DNA of 6,570 nucleotides from contig CAMWVK010000095.1 of the NCBI GenBank assembly GCA_947177675.1, positions 1 through 6,570 of the forward strand, written 5' to 3'. The translations under genes and the position numbers were made by a program. Each line of letters starts with the position of its first letter. The stretch's first letter is position 1. Under the pieces are notes generated by a model. The model was not told the origin of the DNA. It was given only the letters and a program-made list of their open reading frames with translations, and did not search any database. The DNA is from an uncultured Mucispirillum sp. Lineage in GTDB: Bacteria > Chrysiogenota > Deferribacteres > Deferribacterales > Mucispirillaceae. This document shows positions 1 to 6,538 of the stretch, piece after piece.

Positions 1-57
1 TGGTAGAGCGTGACCTTGCCAAGGTTGAGGTCGCGAGTTCAAGTCTCGTCACCCGCT
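1..57 (+). tRNA. tRNA-Gly (anticodon GCC), 3' part; 5' end outside the window
   Basis: The window opens inside the D loop (TGGTA), so about 15 nt of the 5' end are missing. The 3' half of the D stem is GAGC (6-9). The anticodon stem is 11-15 paired with 23-27, around a 7-nt loop TTGCCAA whose middle triplet GCC (18-20) reads glycine codons GGC and GGU. The variable region is AGGTC. The T arm is GCGAG-TTCAAGT-CTCGT (33-49). The 3' acceptor strand CACCCGC (50-56) is followed by discriminator T57. The next bases are CTT, so CCA is not encoded and must be added after transcription. Seven Ts at 59-65 may help terminate the transcript, although no separate terminator hairpin precedes them. The anticodon assignment is secure. 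Confidence 0.96.
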
Positions 58-63
58 CTTTTT

Positions 64-92
64 TTGTTTCTAATAATTCAATAATATATATT
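64..92 (+). promoter_or_regulatory. Candidate sigma70-type promoter for tig-clpP
   Basis: TTGTTT (64-69) and TATATT (87-92) are separated by 17 bp. They match the -35 consensus at 3 of 6 and the -10 consensus at 5 of 6 positions. Transcription would start near 98-100, leaving a leader of about 20 nt that still contains the ribosome binding site at 109-114. The region is very AT-rich, so a chance match is possible. Read-through from the tRNA is the alternative. Confidence 0.35.
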
Positions 93-119
93 ACTTTTTA
101 TTTATTTTAAGGAGTCCTT

Positions 120-1589
120 ATGAAAGTTCAAGTTAATGATGCAGAGCGTTCCCAAAAAGAGCTTTTGGTAGAAATACCTTATGAAGTTTTTGAAACAGCA
201 GCAGATAAAGAGCTGGATACACTGCTTCCAAAAGCAAAAATCCATGGTTTCCGCCCAGGTAAAGTACCAAGAGAGATAGCTAGAAAACAATTTTCTCATC
301 AAATCAAATCACAGGCTATAGAAAAAGTTATAAATGAAGCTGTGCAGGATGCGTTAACTTCTAATAATATATCACCAATATCACAGGCTCATATTTCTGA
401 TGTAGTATTTGAAGAAAATAAACCTATCACATTTACTGCCAAAGTTGATGTTTTCCCAAAAGTAGAGCTTAATAAATATAAAGATTTCAACTTTAAAAAA
501 GTTACTGTAGAAATCAGCGATGCAGATATTGAAGATGCTCTTATCACTTTGCAGGAAAGAGATATGACTTATGAACCAGTAGAAAACAGAGATACAGTTC
601 AAAAAGGTGATGTAGCGGTTATTGATTTTGAAGGTAAAAAAGATGGTGTTGCATTTGATGGAGGCACTGCAAAAAGTTTCTCTTTAAATATCGGCAGTGG
701 TCAGTTTATTCCGGGTTTTGAAGATGGCGTTGTTGGTATGAAAAAAGGTGAAACAAAAGATTTGAATCTTACTTTCCCTAAAGAGTATAATAATGCAGAA
801 TTAGCAGGAAAAGATGTGGTTTTCACTGTTACAGTCCATGAAATAAAAGAAAAAATTAAACCAGAAATCAATGATGATTTCGCTCGTGATATAGACCCTA
901 ACAGCAAAGGTCTTGATGATTTAAAAAATAAACTTAAAAAAGGTTTGCAGACAGAAGCTGATAAAGCTACACAGCTGGAAGCTTTTGGTCAGATTTTAGA
1001 GCAGATTGTTAAAGAAAATCCATTTGAAGTTCCATACTCATTTGTAAAAGAACAGTCAGACCGTATTGCATTTAATGCAATGAATCAGTTTTATCAAATG
1101 GGCTTAAACCCAGAGCAAATGGGTATTTCTTTTGAAATGATGGCTCAACAATATCTTGCTCAGGCTGAAGAGCAGGTTAAGCAGGCTATCGTTATTAATG
1201 AGGTAGCTAAACTTGAAAATATTACAGTTGAGGAAGAAGATATTAATAAATTCCTTTCTTTCCATGCAGAACTTCAAGGCAGAACTGTAGAAGATATCAG
1301 AAAAGAACTTGAATCACAAATGCAAATAGAAACTGTTCGCAATGATGTTTTAGGTGATAAAGTTTATAAATTCTTAGCTGGTGTAAATAAAGCAGAAGAG
1401 TCTAAAATGACTAAAAAAGAATACGAAGCTTCAAAAACAGCAGCTGTTGCAGAACAAAAGGAATACGATAAGAAAGAAAACAAAACTAAGAAAAAAACAT
1501 CTGCTAAAAAAGCAGAAACAGAATCAGAAGTTGAAGAAAAACCTAAAAAAACTAGAACTTCTAAAAAGAAAGAAGAATCAGCAGAGTAA
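120..1589 (+). CDS. tig: Trigger factor, ribosome-associated chaperone and peptidyl-prolyl isomerase
   Basis: This ATP-independent chaperone docks at the ribosome exit tunnel and shields nascent chains. The 489 residues show the three family domains. The N-terminal ribosome-binding domain (about 1-115) carries the signature GFRPGKVP at 43-50, where family knowledge places the contact with ribosomal protein L23. An FKBP-type isomerase domain spans about 158-245 (GDVAVIDFEG, then IPGFEDGVVGMKKGE). A helical SurA-like C-terminal chaperone domain spans about 248-425. From about 430 to the end there is a low-complexity, Lys/Glu-rich tail with repeated KK and KKK clusters. It makes the protein about 55 residues longer than the 432-residue E. 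coli protein. The start is supported by AAGGAG (109-114), 5 nt before ATG. clpP begins 19 bp downstream, so the two are very likely cotranscribed. The FKBP active site was not checked residue by residue. Confidence 0.98.
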   Translation: MKVQVNDAERSQKELLVEIPYEVFETAADKELDTLLPKAKIHGFRPGKVPREIARKQFSHQIKSQAIEKVINEAVQDALTSNNISPISQAHISDVVFEENKPITFTAKVDVFPKVELNKYKDFNFKKVTVEISDADIEDALITLQERDMTYEPVENRDTVQKGDVAVIDFEGKKDGVAFDGGTAKSFSLNIGSGQFIPGFEDGVVGMKKGETKDLNLTFPKEYNNAELAGKDVVFTVTVHEIKEKIKPEINDDFARDIDPNSKGLDDLKNKLKKGLQTEADKATQLEAFGQILEQIVKENPFEVPYSFVKEQSDRIAFNAMNQFYQMGLNPEQMGISFEMMAQQYLAQAEEQVKQAIVINEVAKLENITVEEEDINKFLSFHAELQGRTVEDIRKELESQMQIETVRNDVLGDKVYKFLAGVNKAEESKMTKKEYEASKTAAVAEQKEYDKKENKTKKKTSAKKAETESEVEEKPKKTRTSKKKEESAE

Positions 1590-1608
1590 TATTTAGGGGG
1601 CTTTTACG

Positions 1609-2199
1609 ATGAGCTATTATGTACCTTATGTTATAGAGCAGACAGGCAGAGGCGGCGAGCGTTCTTATGATATTTATTCCCGCCTTTTAAAAGACAGAAT
1701 AATTTTTCTTGGCACAGAAGTTGATGACAATGTAGCAAATATAATATGTGCTCAACTTTTATTTTTAGAGGCAGATGACCCTGATAAAGATATTTATTTA
1801 TACATTAACTCTCCGGGTGGAGTTATAACATCAGGTATGGCAATATATGACACTATGAATTATATTAAACCTGATGTTGCAACAATATGTTTAGGTCAGG
1901 CTGCCAGTATGGGTGCATTTTTACTTGCAGCAGGTGCAAAAGGTAAACGCTCTGCAGTGCCTAATGCCCGCATTATGATACACCAGCCATCAGGCGGTTT
2001 CAGAGGTCAGGCAACAGATATTCTTATTCAAACAAATGAGATTATCAAAACAAAAGAGCATTTAAATAAAATACTTTCTGCAAATACTGGGCAGCCTTAT
2101 GAAAAAGTTGCTGCAGATACTGAACGGGATTATTTTATGAGCAGTGCTGAAGCAAAAGAGTATGGCTTAATAGATAATGTATTTGAAAAACGAGCTTAA
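1609..2199 (+). CDS. clpP: ATP-dependent Clp protease proteolytic subunit ClpP
   Basis: ClpP is a serine peptidase (family S14) that forms a double-heptamer chamber and degrades proteins unfolded by ClpX or another Clp ATPase. The catalytic triad is complete: Ser100 in [14 protein letters not shown], His125 in MIHQPSGG and Asp174 in TERDYFMS. The oligomerisation and substrate-strand motif INSPGG is at 66-71. The length of 196 is normal, and the N-terminus begins almost directly at the usual mature sequence (VPYVIEQT), so there is little or no propeptide. One oddity is GRGGERSYD at 13-21, with two glycines where E. coli and B. subtilis ClpP have one. The ribosome site is a G-rich AGGGGG (1595-1600), 8 nt before ATG. 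It lies 19 bp after tig and is followed within 25 bp by an intrinsic terminator, so it is the last gene of its unit and not a direct operon partner of clpX. Confidence 0.98.
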   Translation: MSYYVPYVIEQTGRGGERSYDIYSRLLKDRIIFLGTEVDDNVANIICAQLLFLEADDPDKDIYLYINSPGGVITSGMAIYDTMNYIKPDVATICLGQAASMGAFLLAAGAKGKRSAVPNARIMIHQPSGGFRGQATDILIQTNEIIKTKEHLNKILSANTGQPYEKVAADTERDYFMSSAEAKEYGLIDNVFEKRA

Positions 2200-2221
2200 T
2201 AACAACTAATATATAACATAT

Positions 2222-2252
2222 AAAGCCACCTGAATATATAGGTGGCTTTTTT
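2222..2252 (+). terminator. Rho-independent terminator after clpP
   Basis: The arms AAAGCCACC (2222-2230) and GGTGGCTTT (2241-2249) form a perfect 9-bp stem around a 10-nt loop. The T run continues to 2252. It lies 22 bp after the clpP stop codon and should separate the tig-clpP transcript from clpX. The stem ends in A-T pairs, so some activity on the opposite strand is possible, but no gene there would use it. Confidence 0.93.
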
Positions 2253-2304
2253 GCTAAAATACTGCCTATTTTATACATAATGTGCATATTGCTGTAATCT
2301 TTTC

Positions 2305-2332
2305 TTGCAATATTTACAGTATTTATTATATT
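2305..2332 (+). promoter_or_regulatory. Possible upstream promoter for clpX (weak)
   Basis: TTGCAA (2305-2310) and TATATT (2327-2332) are separated by 16 bp, with 4 of 6 and 5 of 6 consensus matches. A transcript from here would have a leader of about 275 nt that includes the palindromic element at 2421-2499. Such matches are frequent by chance in DNA this AT-rich, so this is tentative. Confidence 0.22.
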
Positions 2333-2420
2333 AATATTCGCATAAGTAGTGTAAGTGTAAAAAAATATAGGCTGCAGCAGTTGTTAATATCAATTCAGTA
2401 CTGTTGTAATTTTTATATTT

Positions 2421-2499
2421 TAGATATTTAGCCTTTAAGGCTTAGTGTAATATGACAGTAATAGCTTTTGCTGTTATTATGAGCAAAGCGAAGAATCTA
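2421..2499. repeat. Degenerate palindromic intergenic repeat element (non-autonomous, MITE-like or REP-like)
   Basis: The right arm (about 2472-2498) ends in GAGCAAAGCGAAGAATCT. From memory this closely resembles a dispersed intergenic repeat found in many bacterial genomes (form GAGCGAAGCGAAGAATCT, preceded by TGTCATTCT), with few substitutions. The left arm is more decayed, but it begins AGAT, contains AGCCTTTAAGGCT (itself a hairpin, 2430-2442) and ends TGACAG (2453-2458), the order expected for the reverse complement of the same unit. The outer ends TAGAT (2421-2425) and ATCTA (2495-2499) are exact complements. The centre folds as a strong hairpin: 2457-2465 pairs with 2470-2478 around TTTT. 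It encodes no protein. The repeat-family assignment is from recall and untested here; the palindromic structure is visible directly. Confidence 0.55.
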
Positions 2500-2520
2500 T
2501 GAATGAAAGTTGTGATTAAT

Positions 2521-2547
2521 ATAGCATGCTTATTAAGCTAATGCTAA
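2521..2547. promoter_or_regulatory. Candidate CIRCE-like operator (HrcA site) at the clpX promoter
   Basis: The arms ATAGCATGC (2521-2529) and TAATGCTAA (2539-2547) flank a spacer of exactly 9 bp, the geometry of CIRCE (TTAGCACTC-N9-GAGTGCTAA). The left arm matches at 6 of 9 positions and the right arm at 7 of 9. TAGCAT and ATGCTA are perfectly complementary in the CIRCE register. It covers the probable -35 region and ends 5 bp before TATAAT, so a bound repressor would block polymerase. If real, clpX would be induced by heat or protein damage through HrcA. The inner arm positions depart from consensus, and hrcA is not visible in this window. It could instead be the operator of another regulator, or an RNA or DNA hairpin with no protein partner. 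Confidence 0.33.
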
Positions 2548-2558
2548 AAATATATAAT
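2530..2558 (+). promoter_or_regulatory. Probable clpX(-lon-rpsU) promoter
   Basis: A perfect TATAAT lies at 2553-2558. The best-spaced -35 hexamer, TTATTA (2530-2535, 17-bp spacer), matches only 3 of 6, which suits a regulated promoter. The start site would fall near 2565, about 50 nt before clpX. The terminator after clpP makes a promoter in this gap necessary for clpX, which strengthens the call. Confidence 0.45.
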
Positions 2559-2617
2559 ATAATTAGAAAAAATACCGATATAGTTTATTAGTTTACAGAT
2601 ATATTCTGGAGGAAATG

Positions 2618-3961
2618 ATGTCTAGATTTGATGATGATATCCGCTGTTCTTTTTGCAATAAAGGTAGAGATGAAGTAAAAAAACTTATAGCAGGGCAGCA
2701 GGAAGGAACATATATTTGTGATAACTGTGTGCAGTTATGTCAGGAAGTTATTCAGGAAGATATTAAATTTAATGGAGAAACAGAAGAATATAGTGAGCTT
2801 CCAACTCCTAAAGAAATACATAAAAAATTAAATGAATATGTTATTGGACAGGAAGATGCAAAAAGAGTTTTAAGTGTTGCTGTTTATAACCATTATAAGC
2901 GTATTCAGTATGCATCAAAAAGTGATGTAGAGCTTGAAAAAAGCAATATTTTACTTATAGGCTCAACTGGAACAGGTAAAACTCTGCTTGCAAGAACATT
3001 AGCAAGGCTTTTAAATGTGCCTTTTGCAATAGCAGATGCTACCACACTAACAGAAGCAGGATATGTTGGTGAAGATGTGGAAAATGTTGTGCTTAAACTT
3101 CTGCAGAATGCTGATAATAATGTGGAACTGGCAGAAAGGGGCATTATATTTATTGATGAGATAGATAAAATATCCAAAAAAGGTGACAGCCCATCTATTA
3201 CAAGAGATGTTTCTGGTGAAGGTGTTCAGCAGGCACTCTTAAAAATTATAGAAGGCACAGTGGCAAATGTTCCACCACAGGGTGGCAGAAAGCATCCACA
3301 GCAGGAATATATACAGGTTGATACCACAAATATTCTTTTTATTTGCGGCGGTGCTTTTGACGGTATGGAAGATATTATTAAAAGGCGTGTTGGTAAAAAA
3401 ACTCTTGGTTTTGGTGCTATTGACGGTGAAAGTTCACAGAATGCAAAAAATATGAAACGCATGGAGCTTCTAAAACAGCTTGAACCAGATGATTTTGTTA
3501 AATATGGTCTTATACCTGAGTTTGTGGGCAGGCTGCCTATTACTGCTGCATTAGATGAACTTGATGAAGATGCACTTGTTCGTATATTAGTAGAGCCTCA
3601 CAACTCACTTATCAAACAGTATGAAGCTATGCTTGGCTTTGATGATGTAAAACTTACTTTTACAGAAAATGCTCTTCATGCAGTTGCAAAACTTGCAATT
3701 AAACGCAAAACAGGAGCAAGGGGACTTCGCTCTATATTAGAAGAAGCTATGCTTGATGTTATGTATAAAATACCATCAGAAGCAGGCAGTATAAGAGAGT
3801 GTATTATCAATGAAGAAGTTATTACTGATAAAGCAGATCCAATATTAGTAAGAATTGATGATAACTACAAAGATAATATAAATATTAAAGAGCCAAACAA
3901 ATTGGATGAAGACTATTTTGAAATCCCAAAACTTGCTGAAAATGGACAGGAAACTGCATAA
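2618..3961 (+). CDS. clpX: ATP-dependent Clp protease ATP-binding subunit ClpX
   Basis: ClpX is a hexameric AAA+ unfoldase that recognises substrates, unfolds them with ATP and threads them into ClpP. Numbering from the second of two adjacent ATGs (447 residues): a zinc-binding domain with Cys10, Cys13, Cys34 and Cys37; Walker A GSTGTGKT at 115-122; pore loop GYVG at 148-151; Walker B IIFIDEID at 176-183; an RKH pore-entrance loop at 224-226; the ClpP-docking loop LGF at 263-265 (IGF in E. coli); an Arg-finger motif VGRLP with Arg305; and a sensor-2 motif GARGLR with Arg368. The acidic C-terminus is about 20 residues longer than in E. coli. The ribosome site GGAGG (2608-2612) is 5 nt from the ATG at 2618 but only 2 nt from the ATG at 2615, so 2618 is preferred; starting at 2615 would add one Met. 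It is separated from clpP by a terminator, and lon follows after 23 bp. Confidence 0.98.
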   Translation: MSRFDDDIRCSFCNKGRDEVKKLIAGQQEGTYICDNCVQLCQEVIQEDIKFNGETEEYSELPTPKEIHKKLNEYVIGQEDAKRVLSVAVYNHYKRIQYASKSDVELEKSNILLIGSTGTGKTLLARTLARLLNVPFAIADATTLTEAGYVGEDVENVVLKLLQNADNNVELAERGIIFIDEIDKISKKGDSPSITRDVSGEGVQQALLKIIEGTVANVPPQGGRKHPQQEYIQVDTTNILFICGGAFDGMEDIIKRRVGKKTLGFGAIDGESSQNAKNMKRMELLKQLEPDDFVKYGLIPEFVGRLPITAALDELDEDALVRILVEPHNSLIKQYEAMLGFDDVKLTFTENALHAVAKLAIKRKTGARGLRSILEEAMLDVMYKIPSEAGSIRECIINEEVITDKADPILVRIDDNYKDNINIKEPNKLDEDYFEIPKLAENGQETA

Positions 3962-3984
3962 AAAATGATTAAGGTTGTAAAATT

Positions 3985-6294
3985 ATGAGTCAAAAAGAAC
4001 AGTTAACAGTTATTCCTTTACGAGATGTGGTTGTATTTCCTCATATGATTATGCCTATTTTTGTAGGCAGACCGCGTTCTGTGAAAGCTCTGCATATTGC
4101 AAATACAACTGATAAAAGGCTTTTTCTCACACTGCAAAAAGAAGCAGCAACAGATAATCCTTCACAAACTGATTTAAACGAAACAGGTGTTATTGCTAAA
4201 GTTCTGCAGACTTTGCAGCTGCCTGACGGTAATGTTAAAGTATTAATAGAAGGCTTAAAAAGAGCAAAAATGACAAGCCTTAATCTTAATGATGACTGTT
4301 ATTTTGCTGATGTAGAGCTAATAGATGATGAACAGGCAGATATAAAAGATATGGATACTGCCAGATTTATGCTTGTCAAAAACTTTGAAACTTATGTAGG
4401 GCAGACAAAACGAGTTAATCAGGAATTATATAATAATATAATTAGTTCAGAAAACTTAACCAGACTTACTTTTATGGTTGCATCCAATTTGAAAGTAAAA
4501 GCACAGGATTTTCAAAGTGTATTAGATATTAATAACCCTATAGAGCGTGCAGAAAAGGTTATGGAGCTTATCCAGACAGAGTTAGAGCTTTTAAAAATAG
4601 ATGACCGCATAAAAAATAGAGTAAAAGCACGAATGAGCCAGTCTCAAAAGGAATATTACTTAAATGAGCAGATGAAAGCAATACAAAAAGAGATGGGCAA
4701 AGAAGATGACTATAAGGCAGATATTGATGAAATAGAGCAGAAGATAAAAGAAATGAATATGCCTGAGCAGGTAAAAGACAGGGCAGAAAAAGAGCTGAAA
4801 AAACTTCGCTTTATGCCACCAATGAGTGCTGAAACTACAGTTGTCCGCAATTATCTTGACTGGATTATCAGTCTGCCATGGAACATTAAAACTGAAGATA
4901 TAATAGATATTAAGCATGCTGAAGAAGTGCTTAATAAAGACCATTATGGCTTAGAAAAGCCAAAAGAAAGAATATTAGAGTTTTTATCTGTTAGAAAATA
5001 TTCTGAAAATATGAAAGGCTCTATTATATGCTTTATTGGACCTCCGGGAGTTGGTAAAACATCACTTGCCCGTTCTATTGCAGATGCTATGGGCAGAAAA
5101 TTTGTCCGCATGAGCATGGGTGGTGTGAGAGATGAGGCAGAAATTAGAGGGCATAGAAGAACATATATTGGTGCACTTCCAGGTAAGATTGTGCAGTCTA
5201 TGAAAAAAGCAGGCAGTATGAACCCTGTATTTTTACTTGATGAAATAGATAAAATAGGCTCAGATTACAGGGGTGACCCAGCCTCTGCTTTACTTGAAGC
5301 ATTAGACCCAGAGCAGAATAATACTTTTACTGACCATTATCTTGAAACAGAGCTGGATTTATCAAAAGTGTTTTTTATAACGACAGCAAACTCCCTTGAA
5401 ACAATACCAGCACCGCTTTTAGACAGAATGGAAGTTATCCGTCTTTCTGGTTATACTGAGCAGGAAAAACTGCACATAGCAAGGGGCTTTTTAATACCTA
5501 AAGAATTAAAAGAGCATAATGTGGAAGAAAACAAAATTGCTGTAACAGACAGTGCTGTAATGGAGCTTATAACATACTACACAAAAGAAGCAGGTGTTCG
5601 TTCACTTGAAAGAAATATTGCATCATTAATCAGAAAAAGTGTTAAGAAACTTGTAATAGATGAAAGCATAGAGCATATAGAAGTTGATGATAAATTAACA
5701 AGGGAATATTTGGGACCAAGAAAATTTAGAATTGGCGGGGTATATGAAGATGAAGAAATGGGGGTTGCAACAGGACTTGCCTGGACACAGTATGGCGGCG
5801 ATTTACTGCAAATAGAAGTGGCACTTTTTGAAGGCAGCGGCAAACTGATTGTAACAGGTCATCTTGGAGATGTGATGAAAGAATCTGCAAATATTGCATA
5901 TTCTGTAGTAAAAAGTATTGCAAATGATGCAGGAGTGCCAGCATACAGATTTAAAGATTTTGATATACATTTACATGTTCCTGAAGGTGCAGTGCCAAAA
6001 GATGGTCCATCAGCAGGCATAACAATGGCTACAGCCATTTTATCAGCAGTATCAGAGAAAAAGGCAAACTGTAAAATAGCTATGACTGGAGAAATAACAT
6101 TAAGGGGTAAAGTTTTACAGATAGGCGGACTTAAAGAAAAAGTGCTTGCAGCACACCGTGCAGGCATAAGGACAGTAATCTGCCCTATTGAAAACGAAAA
6201 AGACTTGACGGATATCCCAGAAGATGTTAGAAATGAAATGGAATTCAAGCTTGTTTCTACTTTTGATGAAGTAAGAGCACTTGTTCTAAAATAA
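3985..6294 (+). CDS. lon: Lon protease (LonA type), ATP-dependent serine protease
   Basis: Lon is a cytosolic, ring-forming AAA+ protease that degrades misfolded proteins and short-lived regulators. Its 769 residues are close to the 784 of E. coli Lon. The N-terminal substrate-binding domain opens with the typical IPLRDVVVFPHM (10-21), followed by a helical linker (about 200-300, with YYLNEQMKAIQKEMG). The AAA+ module has Walker A GPPGVGKT at 352-359 and Walker B VFLLDEID at 415-422. The C-terminal S16 protease domain has the Ser-Lys dyad: Ser676 in PKDGPSAG and Lys719 in GGLKEKV, with the 43-residue spacing seen in E. coli (679 and 722). The long N-domain and the absence of membrane segments make it LonA, not LonB. 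The ribosome site is weak (AAGG, 3971-3974, 10 nt before ATG). The 23-bp gap after clpX suggests cotranscription and perhaps modest translation. Confidence 0.98.
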   Translation: MSQKEQLTVIPLRDVVVFPHMIMPIFVGRPRSVKALHIANTTDKRLFLTLQKEAATDNPSQTDLNETGVIAKVLQTLQLPDGNVKVLIEGLKRAKMTSLNLNDDCYFADVELIDDEQADIKDMDTARFMLVKNFETYVGQTKRVNQELYNNIISSENLTRLTFMVASNLKVKAQDFQSVLDINNPIERAEKVMELIQTELELLKIDDRIKNRVKARMSQSQKEYYLNEQMKAIQKEMGKEDDYKADIDEIEQKIKEMNMPEQVKDRAEKELKKLRFMPPMSAETTVVRNYLDWIISLPWNIKTEDIIDIKHAEEVLNKDHYGLEKPKERILEFLSVRKYSENMKGSIICFIGPPGVGKTSLARSIADAMGRKFVRMSMGGVRDEAEIRGHRRTYIGALPGKIVQSMKKAGSMNPVFLLDEIDKIGSDYRGDPASALLEALDPEQNNTFTDHYLETELDLSKVFFITTANSLETIPAPLLDRMEVIRLSGYTEQEKLHIARGFLIPKELKEHNVEENKIAVTDSAVMELITYYTKEAGVRSLERNIASLIRKSVKKLVIDESIEHIEVDDKLTREYLGPRKFRIGGVYEDEEMGVATGLAWTQYGGDLLQIEVALFEGSGKLIVTGHLGDVMKESANIAYSVVKSIANDAGVPAYRFKDFDIHLHVPEGAVPKDGPSAGITMATAILSAVSEKKANCKIAMTGEITLRGKVLQIGGLKEKVLAAHRAGIRTVICPIENEKDLTDIPEDVRNEMEFKLVSTFDEVRALVLK
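6205..6233 (+). promoter_or_regulatory. Possible internal promoter for rpsU within the 3' end of lon
   Basis: TTGACG (6205-6210; 5 of 6) and TAGAAA (6228-6233; 4 of 6) are 17 bp apart. The latter is preceded by TGT, giving an extended -10 (TGn). Transcription would start near 6240, about 77 nt before the rpsU start. Because the site lies in coding sequence, a chance match cannot be excluded. It would let the highly expressed ribosomal protein be made independently of lon. Confidence 0.28.
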
Positions 6295-6316
6295 ACTATG
6301 AAAGAAGGTGGACACT

Positions 6317-6535
6317 TTGGCAGTTAATGCAATCGTCCGAGTTGATGGCGACAATGTTGATCAGGCATTAAAACTTTTAAAAAAGAAAATTGAGCGGGAA
6401 GGTTTAATCCGTGAGATTAAAAAACATGCTTACTATGAAAAACCAACAGAAGTAAGACGCAAAAAACTTTTAAAAGCTCGTCGCAAACAACAGAAGTTAC
6501 AAAGAAAACTTCAAAAAAGCTACAAAAATGCGTAG
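6317..6535 (+). CDS. rpsU: Small ribosomal subunit protein bS21
   Basis: S21 is a small basic protein of the 30S subunit, located near the 3' end of 16S rRNA and, by family knowledge, involved in translation initiation. The 72-residue product has the bS21 pattern: a short beta-like start (MAVNAIVRVDGD), a helix with a basic face (QALKLLKKKIEREGLIREIKKH), YYEKPTEVRRKK, and a Lys/Arg/Gln-rich C-terminal helix. The start is TTG at 6317. The ribosome site AAGGTG (6305-6310) lies 6 nt upstream of it. An in-frame GTG at 6308 would give 75 residues (MDTLAVNA...) but lies inside that ribosome site, so it is unlikely to be used. The gene begins 22 bp after lon and is followed immediately by a strong terminator, so it closes the clpX-lon-rpsU unit. 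Confidence 0.95.
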   Translation: MAVNAIVRVDGDNVDQALKLLKKKIEREGLIREIKKHAYYEKPTEVRRKKLLKARRKQQKLQRKLQKSYKNA

Positions 6536-6538
6536 CAC

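Larger units (their letters stand above)
2200..2617. other. Intergenic region between clpP and clpX (418 bp)
   Basis: No convincing protein-coding gene is present on either strand. The region is strongly AT-rich. It contains, in order: the clpP terminator (2222-2252); overlapping inverted repeats at 2286-2319; a weak promoter-like pair at 2305-2332; a 79-bp degenerate palindromic element (2421-2499); a CIRCE-like dyad (2521-2547); and the probable clpX promoter with TATAAT at 2553-2558, followed by a roughly 50-nt leader ending in a strong ribosome site. The stretch 2335-2420 shows nothing I can name. A 16-codon ATG frame at 2452-2502 exists but has no ribosome site and lies wholly inside the palindromic element. 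Confidence 0.8.

Noticed and set aside
59..65. T run after the tRNA as a stand-alone intrinsic terminator
   Set aside because: No separate hairpin lies directly before it; only the tRNA's own arms do. It may help termination but cannot be called as a terminator with confidence.
711..713. Lon substitution: Q712 in the VLQIGG stretch of the protease domain, where E. coli has Pro (VLPIGG), considered as a functional defect
   Set aside because: The residue corresponds to base positions 6118-6120 (the coordinates given here are protein residues). The Ser-Lys dyad and its spacing are intact, and this position does not belong to the catalytic pair, so it is best read as ordinary variation.
1490..1500. 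Run of seven As in the trigger factor tail as a programmed frameshift or phase-variation site
   Set aside because: The phase of the run does not fit a classical X XXY YYZ slippery heptamer (the base before the AAA AAA codons is G), no downstream stimulator is evident, and A runs are expected in a Lys-rich, AT-rich tail.
2452..2502. Sixteen-codon ATG frame upstream of clpX, as a leader peptide
   Set aside because: It has no ribosome binding site, and its sequence is simply a read-through of the palindromic repeat's loop and right arm.
3855..3882. Promoter-like pair TTGATG-N16-TATAAA inside the 3' end of clpX, as a private lon promoter
   Set aside because: It lies in AT-rich coding sequence where such matches are expected by chance. 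The 23-bp clpX-lon gap already explains lon expression by cotranscription.
5859..6248. Long open frames on the - strand opposite lon (the longest 129 codons)
   Set aside because: They are antisense to an intact, highly conserved protease domain, show no domain of their own and have no supporting ribosome site; they are shadows of the coding strand.
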